NCBI GenBank assembly: GCA_016199015.1
Contig: JACQHN010000086.1
Location: 1-6,101, forward strand
DNA: 6,101 nt
Source of the DNA: Nitrospira defluvii
GTDB taxonomy: Bacteria; Nitrospirota; Nitrospiria; Nitrospirales; Nitrospiraceae
Reading direction: 5' to 3'
The translations under genes were made by a program, and so were the position numbers. Numbering within the stretch: the first letter of the stretch is position 1; each line of letters begins with the position of its first letter. Below the pieces are notes generated by a model, which was not told where the DNA came from, did no database searches, and saw only the letters and a program-made list of their open reading frames with translations. Of the stretch, positions 1 through 6,084 are shown piece after piece.

Positions 1-246
1 GAGGAAACCACCGTGCTGGGTGTACCGTGTCTGACCTTGAGAGAGAATACCGAACGCCCTGTGACCGTGACTCATGGGACCAACCGCGTGATCGGTGCAT
101 CGCCCAAGCATATCCTCGCTGAGTCAGAGCGCATTCTCACATCGCCCATTCCAAGTCTGGTTCCTCCGCCGCTGTGGGATGGCCATGCTTCCGAACGTAT
201 CGTGGCCATTCTCAGGCAGAACGCGCGGACTTCCGACGTCCACTAG
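1..246 (+). CDS. wecB: UDP-N-acetylglucosamine 2-epimerase (non-hydrolysing), C-terminal fragment
   Basis: The reading frame is open from base 1 and ends at TAG 244-246, so only the last 81 residues are present; the start lies upstream of the window. The fragment opens with EETTVLGVPCLTLRENTERP, the conserved C-terminal signature of WecB/MnaA-type epimerases, in which the Glu, Arg and TERP residues contact the UDP moiety. It continues with a HGTNRVIG stretch and ends with the usual PPLWDGHASERI helix. The family interconverts UDP-GlcNAc and UDP-ManNAc in the cytoplasm, supplying ManNAc or ManNAcA units for surface polysaccharides. As I recall, the gene is common in exosortase A-linked EPS loci next to a FemAB-like gene, which matches the neighbours here. 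The family call is firm; the exact physiological sugar product is inferred. The ATG/GTG codons inside this fragment are internal and not starts. Confidence 0.92.
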   Translation, partial: EETTVLGVPCLTLRENTERPVTVTHGTNRVIGASPKHILAESERILTSPIPSLVPPPLWDGHASERIVAILRQNARTSDVH

Positions 247-366
247 GGATACGGCTCTGGACGTGCGGGGGAGTCGGTCGTCTTCCAATAGCGCAGCGTG
301 GACAGCATGAAACCAACGGACGGCAGGTCGCAAGTGTTCACCGCAGTATGGGTGTGAGTACAATTT

Positions 367-1755
367 GTGAAAACCGTCTTGATTGTTGCCTACTATTTCC
401 CCCCTATTGCCGCAAGCGGAGCGATGCGTCCGTTAGGCTTTTGCCGACACCTTCAGGCCTTTGGTTGGCAACCCTGGGTCGTTACGACGACGCCCGATTC
501 GGTCTTCCCTCCACATCCGGTTGACCAGGAATTGCGGCGGCGGCTTCCTCAGACCATTGATGTCGACCTTGTCCCCTATGCCGACCCACTCAAGCGCGTG
601 ATTGCCTGGCGGAATCGATGGCTGAGTCCACGAGCCATGGCCGCTTCCGAAGCGGTTCCCCTCCGACAGGTCGAAACCACCCAGTCCCCAATGCACGAGC
701 AGGGCACCCTAGGGTTTCTCAAGGACGTGGTGCTGGACTGGATGTTCGAGTTTCCCGACCCGCAGTGTGCGTGGATGAGGGCTGTGGTAAAGCATTTTTT
801 GGGCACCGGAGTCGCCCGCCGGCCTCAGGTTGTGCTGGCCACCGGTAGTCCCTGGACCGGACTACTTGTGGGTCGGGCCCTCGCGCGCCACTTCGATGTT
901 CCCCTAATCGTGGACTACCGGGACCCTTGGACATCCAACCCGTATTCGCCATACAGATCTTCATTTCTGAGCGTGAAGGCCAAGAAAATTGAACAGGCCA
1001 TCTGCCAGGAGGCGGCGTGGGTTATTGCCAATACGGAAGAGTTGCGACATCGGATGGTGTCTGACTATCCGGAAATCGCCAACAAATGTGTGACACTTAC
1101 GAACGGGTTCGATCGTGAAACGCTCGGCCTCCTCTCGGAAAATGGTGCTTCATCTGGGAATAATTCTGGGCAAAGTCGTTTCGCGAATGGGTATGAAATT
1201 TGTCATTTCGGTACTGTCTATGGGAAGCGAAGCCCGTTTGCCTTGTTCCAGGCCATTCGACAATTACACGAGGAAGGCCGGTTGAGTGCGCAGCATATCA
1301 GATTGCGTTTCATCGGAACTTGGGATCATGTCGGGCGCGAGTGCGATCTGCTCGCTCAGGATCTTGAAAAACTTGGCTTTGTGAAGCGGGAGCCCCCTGT
1401 CCCTCACGAGGCGTGCGTCCGCCAGATGAAAAGCGCCGATGTTCTGCTGGTTCTGCAGCCGGATTCCCCGCTACAGGTGCCGGCGAAGATTTATGAGTAC
1501 GTCGCCGTCGGGCGCCCTCTTTTGCTGATCGGGGGAGAAGGAGCGACCGCTAACTTTGTGCAGCGGCACCAGCTTGGAGTGAGTTGTGCGAATCAGGTGG
1601 GTCCAATCAGAGATCTCCTCACGCAACTGATTGGTGGTACGGTCGTATTGTCTGCTCCGACGCAGGAGAATGTGGCACGGTTTGATTACCGATCTCTGAC
1701 CCGCGAATTGGCCCATCTTCTTGAGTCGTCTTCCGGCAGGACGACGGGATCGTAA
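367..1755 (+). CDS. Glycosyltransferase family 4-like protein (GT-B fold)
   Basis: A 462-residue protein, probably cytoplasmic or peripheral to the inner membrane, that would transfer a sugar from a nucleotide donor to a lipid-linked or polysaccharide acceptor. The N-terminal Rossmann half begins with VLIVAYYFPPIAASGA (residues 4-19), a typical GT4 opening with a glycine-containing acceptor-side loop. It also has WMFEFPDPQCAW (125-136), TGSPWT (159-164) and DYRDPW (183-188). The donor-binding half starts around HFGTVYGKRSP (280-290) and contains PAKIYEYVAVGRP (372-384), which corresponds to the family's E-x7-E region. A low-complexity Ser/Asn/Gly linker lies near residues 258-276. The GTG start at 367 is chosen because an in-frame TGA at 355-357 blocks anything further upstream and the next ATG (424) would delete the conserved opening. 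No good Shine-Dalgarno sequence is seen. Donor and acceptor cannot be read from sequence. Confidence 0.9.
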   Translation: MKTVLIVAYYFPPIAASGAMRPLGFCRHLQAFGWQPWVVTTTPDSVFPPHPVDQELRRRLPQTIDVDLVPYADPLKRVIAWRNRWLSPRAMAASEAVPLRQVETTQSPMHEQGTLGFLKDVVLDWMFEFPDPQCAWMRAVVKHFLGTGVARRPQVVLATGSPWTGLLVGRALARHFDVPLIVDYRDPWTSNPYSPYRSSFLSVKAKKIEQAICQEAAWVIANTEELRHRMVSDYPEIANKCVTLTNGFDRETLGLLSENGASSGNNSGQSRFANGYEICHFGTVYGKRSPFALFQAIRQLHEEGRLSAQHIRLRFIGTWDHVGRECDLLAQDLEKLGFVKREPPVPHEACVRQMKSADVLLVLQPDSPLQVPAKIYEYVAVGRPLLLIGGEGATANFVQRHQLGVSCANQVGPIRDLLTQLIGGTVVLSAPTQENVARFDYRSLTRELAHLLESSSGRTTGS

Positions 1756-1786
1756 ATAATCCTGTACTACAAGCAGCGAAAACACG

Positions 1787-2821
1787 ATGATCGTCTCGCA
1801 TCTTCAACAGGATCAAGATCAGCAAGCCTGGGATCAGTACGTTCTCAGCCATCCCGGGGCGAGCGGATATCATCTGACTGCCTGGAGATGTGTCATCGAA
1901 AAGGCGTTTGGACACCCAACGGTCTATCTGTTGGCGAAGGATCAGCAAGGGCACCTCAGGGGTATTTTGCCCCTTGTGTTGCTTGCAAGTCGGCTCTTCG
2001 GTCGTTTCCTCGTGTCGCTCCCTTTCGTGAATTACGGGGGGCTCCTGACGAGTGACGAGAACGCTCGTAAGGCCCTGCTCGATGCAGCTATTCAGGAGGC
2101 CAATCGTTTGGCAGTAGCACACGTCGAGCTTCGGCATCAGGATTTGCAGGAGTTGGGATGGCTCTCGAGCCAACGCAAAGTCACAATGAGGCTTGGGCTA
2201 TCCGGGCGGTTTGACGATTTGTGGAAGGCATTCCCGTCAAAACTCCGGAGCCAGATTCGTCGAGGTCAGAAGGAGAGGATGGAAGTCAGCTTTGGCGGTT
2301 CTGAGTGTCTAGAGGGCTTTTACAGTGTCTTCTCCCGCTGCATGAGGGACCTCGGTACACCGGTGTACTCGAAACGGTTTTTCACCCAAATCCTTGCGGC
2401 TTTTCCAAAAGATGCGCGTATTTGCCTGGTCAAGCTTCAGAACGCGCCGGTCGCCGCGGGGCTCCTGTATGGATTCCGGCATTCATTGGAAATTCCCTGG
2501 GCGGCCTCGGACAAGCGGTACAACCGCTTCGCTCCGAACATGTTACTCTACAGCTCGATTCTCGAACATGCATGTCAAGAGGGCTTTCAAGTGTTCGACT
2601 TTGGGCGGTCGAGTCCGGACAGCGGAACCTATCGCTTCAAGGAGCAATGGGGTGCGAAGCCCCATGCTCTTGTCTGGCACTACTGGCTTCGAGGGGGAAG
2701 TGCGTTGCCCCAACTCAATCCGCAGAACCCACAATATCAGCTGGCGATTCGAATGTGGCAGCATCTTCCTCTGGCCGTCGCCAATCGGCTTGGCCCTCAC
2801 ATCGTCAAGTATCTGCCGTGA
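1787..2821 (+). CDS. FemAB-like/GNAT-fold protein, XrtA/PEP-CTERM-system associated
   Basis: A 344-residue protein with the FemAB/double-GNAT layout. The central region has WKAFPSKLRSQIRR (146-159), the basic 'lysine/arginine-rich after WxxF' signature. The C-terminal domain has FAPNMLLYSSILEHA followed by FDFGRSSPDSGTYRFKEQWG (270-289), a hallmark of the FemAB-related proteins found in exosortase A EPS loci. FemAB relatives transfer amino acids from aminoacyl-tRNA or acyl groups from CoA to peptidoglycan-type acceptors; the substrate of this subfamily is not established. Placement between a glycosyltransferase (31-bp gap) and an aminotransferase (4-bp overlap) suggests that it decorates an amino sugar of the exported polysaccharide; this is inference. 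The ATG at 1787 gives a full-length N-terminus, although its Shine-Dalgarno sequence is poor, so translation may depend on coupling to the upstream gene. Confidence 0.9.
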   Translation: MIVSHLQQDQDQQAWDQYVLSHPGASGYHLTAWRCVIEKAFGHPTVYLLAKDQQGHLRGILPLVLLASRLFGRFLVSLPFVNYGGLLTSDENARKALLDAAIQEANRLAVAHVELRHQDLQELGWLSSQRKVTMRLGLSGRFDDLWKAFPSKLRSQIRRGQKERMEVSFGGSECLEGFYSVFSRCMRDLGTPVYSKRFFTQILAAFPKDARICLVKLQNAPVAAGLLYGFRHSLEIPWAASDKRYNRFAPNMLLYSSILEHACQEGFQVFDFGRSSPDSGTYRFKEQWGAKPHALVWHYWLRGGSALPQLNPQNPQYQLAIRMWQHLPLAVANRLGPHIVKYLP

Positions 2822-4092
2822 AACTCCAACGTACGTTACCCCCAACCGCGGCTCCCCTGCGATGGCGCGACTTGCTCTATGGTCTGGCTGGGTTTTTCAG
2901 GCAGACGTCCGCGCTTGCGGGGCTGGAGGCAGAGTTTCGAAAGCACTTCGGAGTCAAGCATGTCTTTTGTGTGACTTCGGGAAAGGCGGCGTTGGCGCTT
3001 ATTCTGTCAGGACTCAAGAAGTTATCCTCACGGCCCAAGGTCATCATCCCAGGCTATACCTGCTACTCTGTTCCGTCTGCCATCGTCAGAGCCGGTCTCG
3101 AGGTGGCCCTCAGCGATGTCGAATCAGATACCCTTGACTTCAATTTCTTCGAACTGGAGCATTCTCTTGACGAGGATGTGCTCTGCGTCGTCCCCACACA
3201 TCTCCTGGGTTGTCCGGCCAACGTGGATCGAACCAGGTTGCTGTGTCAAAGTAAGGGCATCTATGTGATTGAAGATGCTGCCCAAGCGTTTGGTGGGACA
3301 CACAATGGCCGCCCCCTAGGGACGTTGGGGGATGTCGGATTTTTCAGTTTCGGAAGAGGCAAAAATCTGACGTGCGGGTCCGGCGGGGTTGTCATCACCA
3401 ACTCTGATGTAATTGCTCAGGCAATTCAAAGTGAGTACGACAAGCTTCCTGAAGAATCCTGGTTCGATGTGTTGGGAAACTGGTGCCAGTTGGTAGCGAT
3501 GCGCTCTCTGATCCACCCCTGGCTCTATTGGCTACCGGCCGGGCTGCCGTTTCTCAAACTGGGGGAGACCCAATTCTACCGAGACTTCCCCATGCGCCGT
3601 ATGGATGGTGTTCGTGCGGCGTTGCTGGCCGGCTGGCGGGAGCGTGTGGAGACGGCTGGCAAGCAGCGCCGTGAGCATGCCGAAGGGATCGCCAAGCAGG
3701 TCGCCAAGGCAACCGGCGATACAGTCAAGATGCAATCTGGTGATGGACCGGCGTATCTCCGGTTCCCCATTCTCCTCAAAACAGCGCACATGAAGAAGGA
3801 ACTTTGTGCGAGGTCGAAGATGGAGGGGTTGGGTGCCAGCCCACTGTACCCCACCGCAATCAAGCAAATCCCGGAATTGAGAGATCAGTTGTCGTCGGCA
3901 CAAGTTCCTACGTCCGTTCTGCTGGCCGACCGTCTTGTGACCTTACCCACACATTATCTTGTGACGAATGAGGATATTGCCCAGATTGGGCAGACCCTGA
4001 GGGATGTACAGAACATGCAGAGTGTAGACACTGTGTCACTGGATGATGCGGAAGAGGAAGGGAATCGGACCGTACGCGGTCGTGTCACGTGA
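2818..4092 (+). CDS. DegT/DnrJ/EryC1/StrS-family PLP-dependent sugar aminotransferase
   Basis: A 424-residue aminotransferase of PLP fold type I. Visible family features are TSGKAALAL at 53-61 (cofactor phosphate site), PGYTCYSVPSAI at 78-89, EDAAQAFGG at 152-160 with D153 expected to pair with the pyridine nitrogen and Q156 beside it, and FFSFGRGKNLTCGSGG at 175-190 with K182 as the Schiff-base lysine. The family transfers an amino group, usually from glutamate, to a nucleotide-linked keto-sugar; the specific sugar is unknown. GTG 2818 overlaps the stop of the FemAB-like gene (GTGA at 2818-2821), which indicates translational coupling. The frame stays open back to 2305, but that part is only the FemAB gene in another frame. 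Two oddities: a hydrophobic, aromatic stretch at about 225-249 (LVAMRSLIHPWLYWLPAGLP and onward), and an acidic then basic tail at 402-424 after the fold's expected end. Confidence 0.92.
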   Translation: MKLQRTLPPTAAPLRWRDLLYGLAGFFRQTSALAGLEAEFRKHFGVKHVFCVTSGKAALALILSGLKKLSSRPKVIIPGYTCYSVPSAIVRAGLEVALSDVESDTLDFNFFELEHSLDEDVLCVVPTHLLGCPANVDRTRLLCQSKGIYVIEDAAQAFGGTHNGRPLGTLGDVGFFSFGRGKNLTCGSGGVVITNSDVIAQAIQSEYDKLPEESWFDVLGNWCQLVAMRSLIHPWLYWLPAGLPFLKLGETQFYRDFPMRRMDGVRAALLAGWRERVETAGKQRREHAEGIAKQVAKATGDTVKMQSGDGPAYLRFPILLKTAHMKKELCARSKMEGLGASPLYPTAIKQIPELRDQLSSAQVPTSVLLADRLVTLPTHYLVTNEDIAQIGQTLRDVQNMQSVDTVSLDDAEEEGNRTVRGRVT

Positions 4093-4096
4093 CACG
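4081..4096. repeat. 16-bp perfect palindrome across the aminotransferase stop codon
   Basis: CGTGTCACGTGACACG reads identically on both strands and contains the stop TGA (4090-4092). The hexamer CACGTG occurs twice, at 4086-4091 and 4093-4098. A longer, shifted inverted repeat pairs 4077-4085 with 4094-4102 (nine pairs, two of them G-U) around an 8-base loop. There is no T-tract afterwards, so it is not a canonical intrinsic terminator. It could be a binding site for a dimeric regulator, an RNA hairpin at the gene junction, or chance; only the symmetry is certain. Confidence 0.7.
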
Positions 4097-4177
4097 TGAC
4101 CGAGGCTGTGAAGGATGGATTGAGTCTGGAGCCGGGTTGCGAGAGTGACTCGGTGAGCGGCTGTAGACTGCAAGGGG

Positions 4178-4183
4178 GCAGGG
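4178..4183 (+). promoter_or_regulatory. Ribosome binding site for the family 2 glycosyltransferase
   Basis: GCAGGG sits 6 bases before ATG 4190 and only 3 before the adjacent GTG 4187, which favours the ATG. A second purine run, AGGGGG at 4173-4178, would be spaced 8 bases from the GTG, so the GTG is not excluded; the two choices differ by one residue. Confidence 0.5.
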
Positions 4184-4189
4184 TTCGTG

Positions 4190-5329
4190 ATGCTGGTTGA
4201 ATTGCTGTTCTGGATGTCGATTGTGTTTGTGTGGTACGCCTATGCGGGCTATCCGATTGTCCTCTTGTTGCTTTCTGTCTTTCGAAAACGCCCGGTCGCG
4301 GCTCGGGACATATGTCCGAGGGTGTCCTACATCATTACGGCCTATAACGAGGAGAGACGTATTCGGGAGAAGATCGAGAATTCCCTGCAACAGGACTATC
4401 CACGACAGAATCTCGAAATTGTCGTTGCATCGGACTGTTCGACCGACGCAACGGACAGCATCGTGCAGTCCTATGAGTCATCGGGTGTGAGACTCGTACG
4501 GGCAATAGAACGAAAGGGTAAAGAGGCCGTTCAGCAACTGGCGGTGAGCATGACCTCTGGGGAAATTGTGGTGTTTTCAGATGTCGCCACGACGCTGGCA
4601 CCGAACGGACTTTCAACGATTGTGAAGCCCTTTGCCGACGACACGGTGGGTTGCGTGAGCAGTATAGACCGGTTCATAGATGCTGATGATGGACAACTCA
4701 GTGGGGAAGGGGCATATGTGAAGTATGAAATGCTGCTCCGCCGGTTAGAGACCGAGGTCAATACGTTGGTCGGTCTCAGTGGCTCGTTTTTTGCGGCTCG
4801 GCGGGAAGTGTGTGCTGATTGGGCCAGTGACCTCCAAAGCGATTTCAATACCGTGCTCAACTCCGTCCGCCGCGGTTTGCGAGGCGTCTCGGATCCCAAT
4901 AGTATCGGGTACTATAAGAATCTGGCTGACGAGCGGAAGGAGTATCAGCGTAAAGTCCGAACGGTTCTTCGTGGTATTGCGGTCTTGATGAGAAGTCTGC
5001 CGCTCATGAATCCCTTTCGGTACGGCCTCTTTGCATGGCAGCTCTTCAGCCACAAGCTGTGTCGCTGGCTAGTGCCGTTTGCCATGATCGCCGCGTTTTT
5101 CACGAATGCCCTCCTGCTTTTTTACGGACCTTTCTATCGGTATCTCTTCGCCGATCAGGTGTGCTTTTATGGTATTGCACTGCTGTACTCCTGTGTGCGG
5201 TGGCTACCGAGAAAAGGGGTCTGGCGGCTTCCATCATTCTTTGTTCTAGTGAATCTGTCGATTCTCGATGCCTGGTACCGGTATCTCCGGGGCGATCGGG
5301 TGCTGAGGTGGGAACCGTCCAAACGCTGA
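4190..5329 (+). CDS. Membrane-anchored glycosyltransferase family 2 protein
   Basis: A 379-residue processive-type GT2 enzyme. A hydrophobic N-terminus (about residues 2-28, with WYAYAGYPIVLLLL) forms one or two membrane spans. The GT-A catalytic domain follows: VSYIITAYNEE, then DCSTD (82-86), FSDVAT (129-134, the metal/donor aspartate D131), GLSGSFFAARRE (195-206) and SDFN (217-220), with D218 the probable catalytic base. A GLRGVSDP turn follows, then EYQRKVRTVLRG around 251-262 at the position of the QxxRW motif of related synthases. C-terminal membrane spans lie near 294-313, 322-338 and 346-362. The family adds a sugar from a nucleotide donor at the inner face of the cytoplasmic membrane, often during EPS chain or repeat-unit assembly. 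It may start at GTG 4187 instead. It lies 97 bp after the aminotransferase, in the same direction. Donor sugar unknown. Confidence 0.92.
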   Translation: MLVELLFWMSIVFVWYAYAGYPIVLLLLSVFRKRPVAARDICPRVSYIITAYNEERRIREKIENSLQQDYPRQNLEIVVASDCSTDATDSIVQSYESSGVRLVRAIERKGKEAVQQLAVSMTSGEIVVFSDVATTLAPNGLSTIVKPFADDTVGCVSSIDRFIDADDGQLSGEGAYVKYEMLLRRLETEVNTLVGLSGSFFAARREVCADWASDLQSDFNTVLNSVRRGLRGVSDPNSIGYYKNLADERKEYQRKVRTVLRGIAVLMRSLPLMNPFRYGLFAWQLFSHKLCRWLVPFAMIAAFFTNALLLFYGPFYRYLFADQVCFYGIALLYSCVRWLPRKGVWRLPSFFVLVNLSILDAWYRYLRGDRVLRWEPSKR

Positions 5330-5430
5330 GAGGGTTCGGTTCAACGAATGGCTGGGCGCAGGCAGCGATGTCTTGCTGCGTGATGGAGTTCAGCGTCGAG
5401 GTCAATAGAGTGTCAACGAGGGGGCGATCG
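5330..5430 (+). other. Non-coding gap between the GT2 and SxtJ-like genes
   Basis: No gene is supported here. The frame of the downstream gene is open throughout and back into the GT2 gene, but it has no protein-like content and overlaps GT2 in another frame. A small inverted repeat pairs 5362-5368 with 5373-5379 (seven pairs, one G-U, loop of four) without a following T-run. The 3' end carries the ribosome binding site of the next gene. I see no convincing promoter. Confidence 0.5.
5418..5424 (+). promoter_or_regulatory. Strong ribosome binding site that fixes the SxtJ-like gene start
   Basis: GAGGGGG lies 6 bases before ATG 5431. This separates the true start from the upstream in-frame start codons of the long open frame and from ATG 5452, which has only a weak purine stretch ahead of it. 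Confidence 0.8.
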
Positions 5431-5826
5431 ATGGTTGAAGAAATTAATAGAATGGACCTCCGTAACTTTGGGCTCATGGTTGGAGGAGTATTCCTCCTTA
5501 TCGCCTGTTGGCCAATGCTTCGGAGCGGCGAATCGTTGCGTCTGTGGGCATTAGGCGCGGGACTTTTGTTGGTCGCCTTCGGACTACTTGCGCCGCTGGT
5601 TCTCAGGCCTGTGTTCACGGCCTGGATGAAGGTCGGGCATGTCTTAGGTTGGGTGAATACCAGAATCATCCTTGGGATCATCTTTTTCGGATTAATTACG
5701 CCGATGGGATTTGTGATGCGGCTGTTTGGGTGGGACTCGATGCGGCGTGCTTTTCTGAAGGATGCCGAGAGCTATAGAGTGATCCGCTCGCCAAGACCGC
5801 GGTCACATATGACTCGCCAGTTTTAA
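5431..5826 (+). CDS. SxtJ-family small membrane protein
   Basis: A 131-residue protein of unknown biochemical function. It has a short polar N-terminus (RMDLRNFG), then hydrophobic spans at about 13-30, 38-58 and 79-96. The conserved-looking block ITPMGFVMRLFGWDSMRRAF (89-108) follows: the TP-G---RL-G-D pattern that I associate with the SxtJ family, named after a gene of the saxitoxin cluster. The C-terminus is basic (SPRPRSHMTRQF) and probably cytoplasmic. It is followed after 19 bases by the DUF5989 gene, its usual partner. In other genomes I recall this pair beside carbamoyltransferases and surface-polysaccharide genes, so a role in a membrane complex that modifies or exports a polysaccharide is possible but unproven. 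Family assignment is from memory of the motif; length fits the family. Confidence 0.85.
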   Translation: MVEEINRMDLRNFGLMVGGVFLLIACWPMLRSGESLRLWALGAGLLLVAFGLLAPLVLRPVFTAWMKVGHVLGWVNTRIILGIIFFGLITPMGFVMRLFGWDSMRRAFLKDAESYRVIRSPRPRSHMTRQF

Positions 5827-5832
5827 TCGTGT

Positions 5833-5840
5833 GAGGGAGG
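5833..5840 (+). promoter_or_regulatory. Strong ribosome binding site for the DUF5989 gene
   Basis: GAGGGAGG is 5 bases upstream of ATG 5846, a near-ideal match to the anti-Shine-Dalgarno sequence. It supports this very short open frame as a real gene. Confidence 0.8.
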
Positions 5841-5845
5841 CTGCC

Positions 5846-5998
5846 ATGGGGGATTTTCTTGTAGAACTCTGGGCGTTTATGAAAGAGCGGAAGAAATTCT
5901 GGCTCCTGCCGATTATACTGATGCTGGTTCTGCTCGGGAGCTTGATTGTACTGACCCAGGGTTCCGCTGTCGCGCCATTTATCTACACATTGTTCTAG
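5846..5998 (+). CDS. DUF5989 single-span membrane protein (50 residues)
   Basis: ATG 5846 to TAG 5998 encodes a 50-residue protein: an amphipathic start (MGDFLVELWAFMKERKKFW), a PII helix opening, a hydrophobic span at about 20-37, and the ending TQGSAVAPFIYTLF. The LWAFMKERKKFWLLP and QGSAVAPFIYTLF blocks are, to my recollection, the nearly invariant parts of DUF5989. Positive residues at 13-17 before the span predict a cytoplasmic N-terminus. Function is unknown. It sits directly behind the SxtJ-like gene (19-base gap), matching the SxtJ-then-tiny-protein order I recall from saxitoxin clusters (SxtJ, SxtK) and many polysaccharide loci. It is probably co-translated with its neighbour and may form a complex with it. 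Confidence 0.9.
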   Translation: MGDFLVELWAFMKERKKFWLLPIILMLVLLGSLIVLTQGSAVAPFIYTLF

Positions 5999-6019
5999 CC
6001 CGCATGATTCATGACGGTT

Positions 6020-6045
6020 CGTCGCGAAATGGCGGAGTCGCGACG
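6020..6045. repeat. Inverted repeat in the gap after the DUF5989 gene
   Basis: CGTCGCGA (6020-6027) pairs perfectly with TCGCGACG (6038-6045) around a 10-base loop. The following sequence is GC-rich with no T-run, so this is not a standard Rho-independent terminator. It may form an RNA hairpin that stabilises the upstream message or attenuates read-through. Confidence 0.55.
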
Positions 6046-6084
6046 CGAGACGGGCGCGCGGAGCCGTGAGGAAGGGAGGCATCC

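Noticed and set aside
845..865. Seven-base inverted repeat GTAGTCC/GGACTAC with a 7-base loop.
   Set aside because: It falls within the glycosyltransferase motif region SPWTGLL and is explained by coding constraint or chance.
1619..2173. 184-residue open frame on the minus strand.
   Set aside because: It is antisense to two well-supported genes and resembles no protein family; a shadow of codon bias.
2355..2368. 14-bp perfect palindrome GTACACCGGTGTAC.
   Set aside because: It lies inside the FemAB-like coding region in a conserved-looking stretch and has no partner copies; probably chance.
2305..2817. Open frame extending the aminotransferase frame upstream to 2305, suggesting a 595-residue fusion.
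   Set aside because: This part overlaps the FemAB-like gene in another frame, and its translation lacks protein-like features; the conserved aminotransferase begins after 2818.
5035..5430. Upstream extension of the SxtJ-like frame to a 263-residue protein.
   Set aside because: It overlaps the end of the GT2 gene in another frame, and a near-ideal ribosome binding site precedes ATG 5431.
5482..5497. GGAGGA/TCCTCC hairpin containing a Shine-Dalgarno-like sequence.
   Set aside because: It is internal to the SxtJ-like gene with no suitable start codon spaced after it; coding for a Gly-Gly-Val-Phe-Leu-Leu membrane span explains it.
5100..5681. 193-residue open frame on the minus strand.
   Set aside because: It is antisense to the GT2 and SxtJ-like genes, with no recognisable motif; treated as a shadow.
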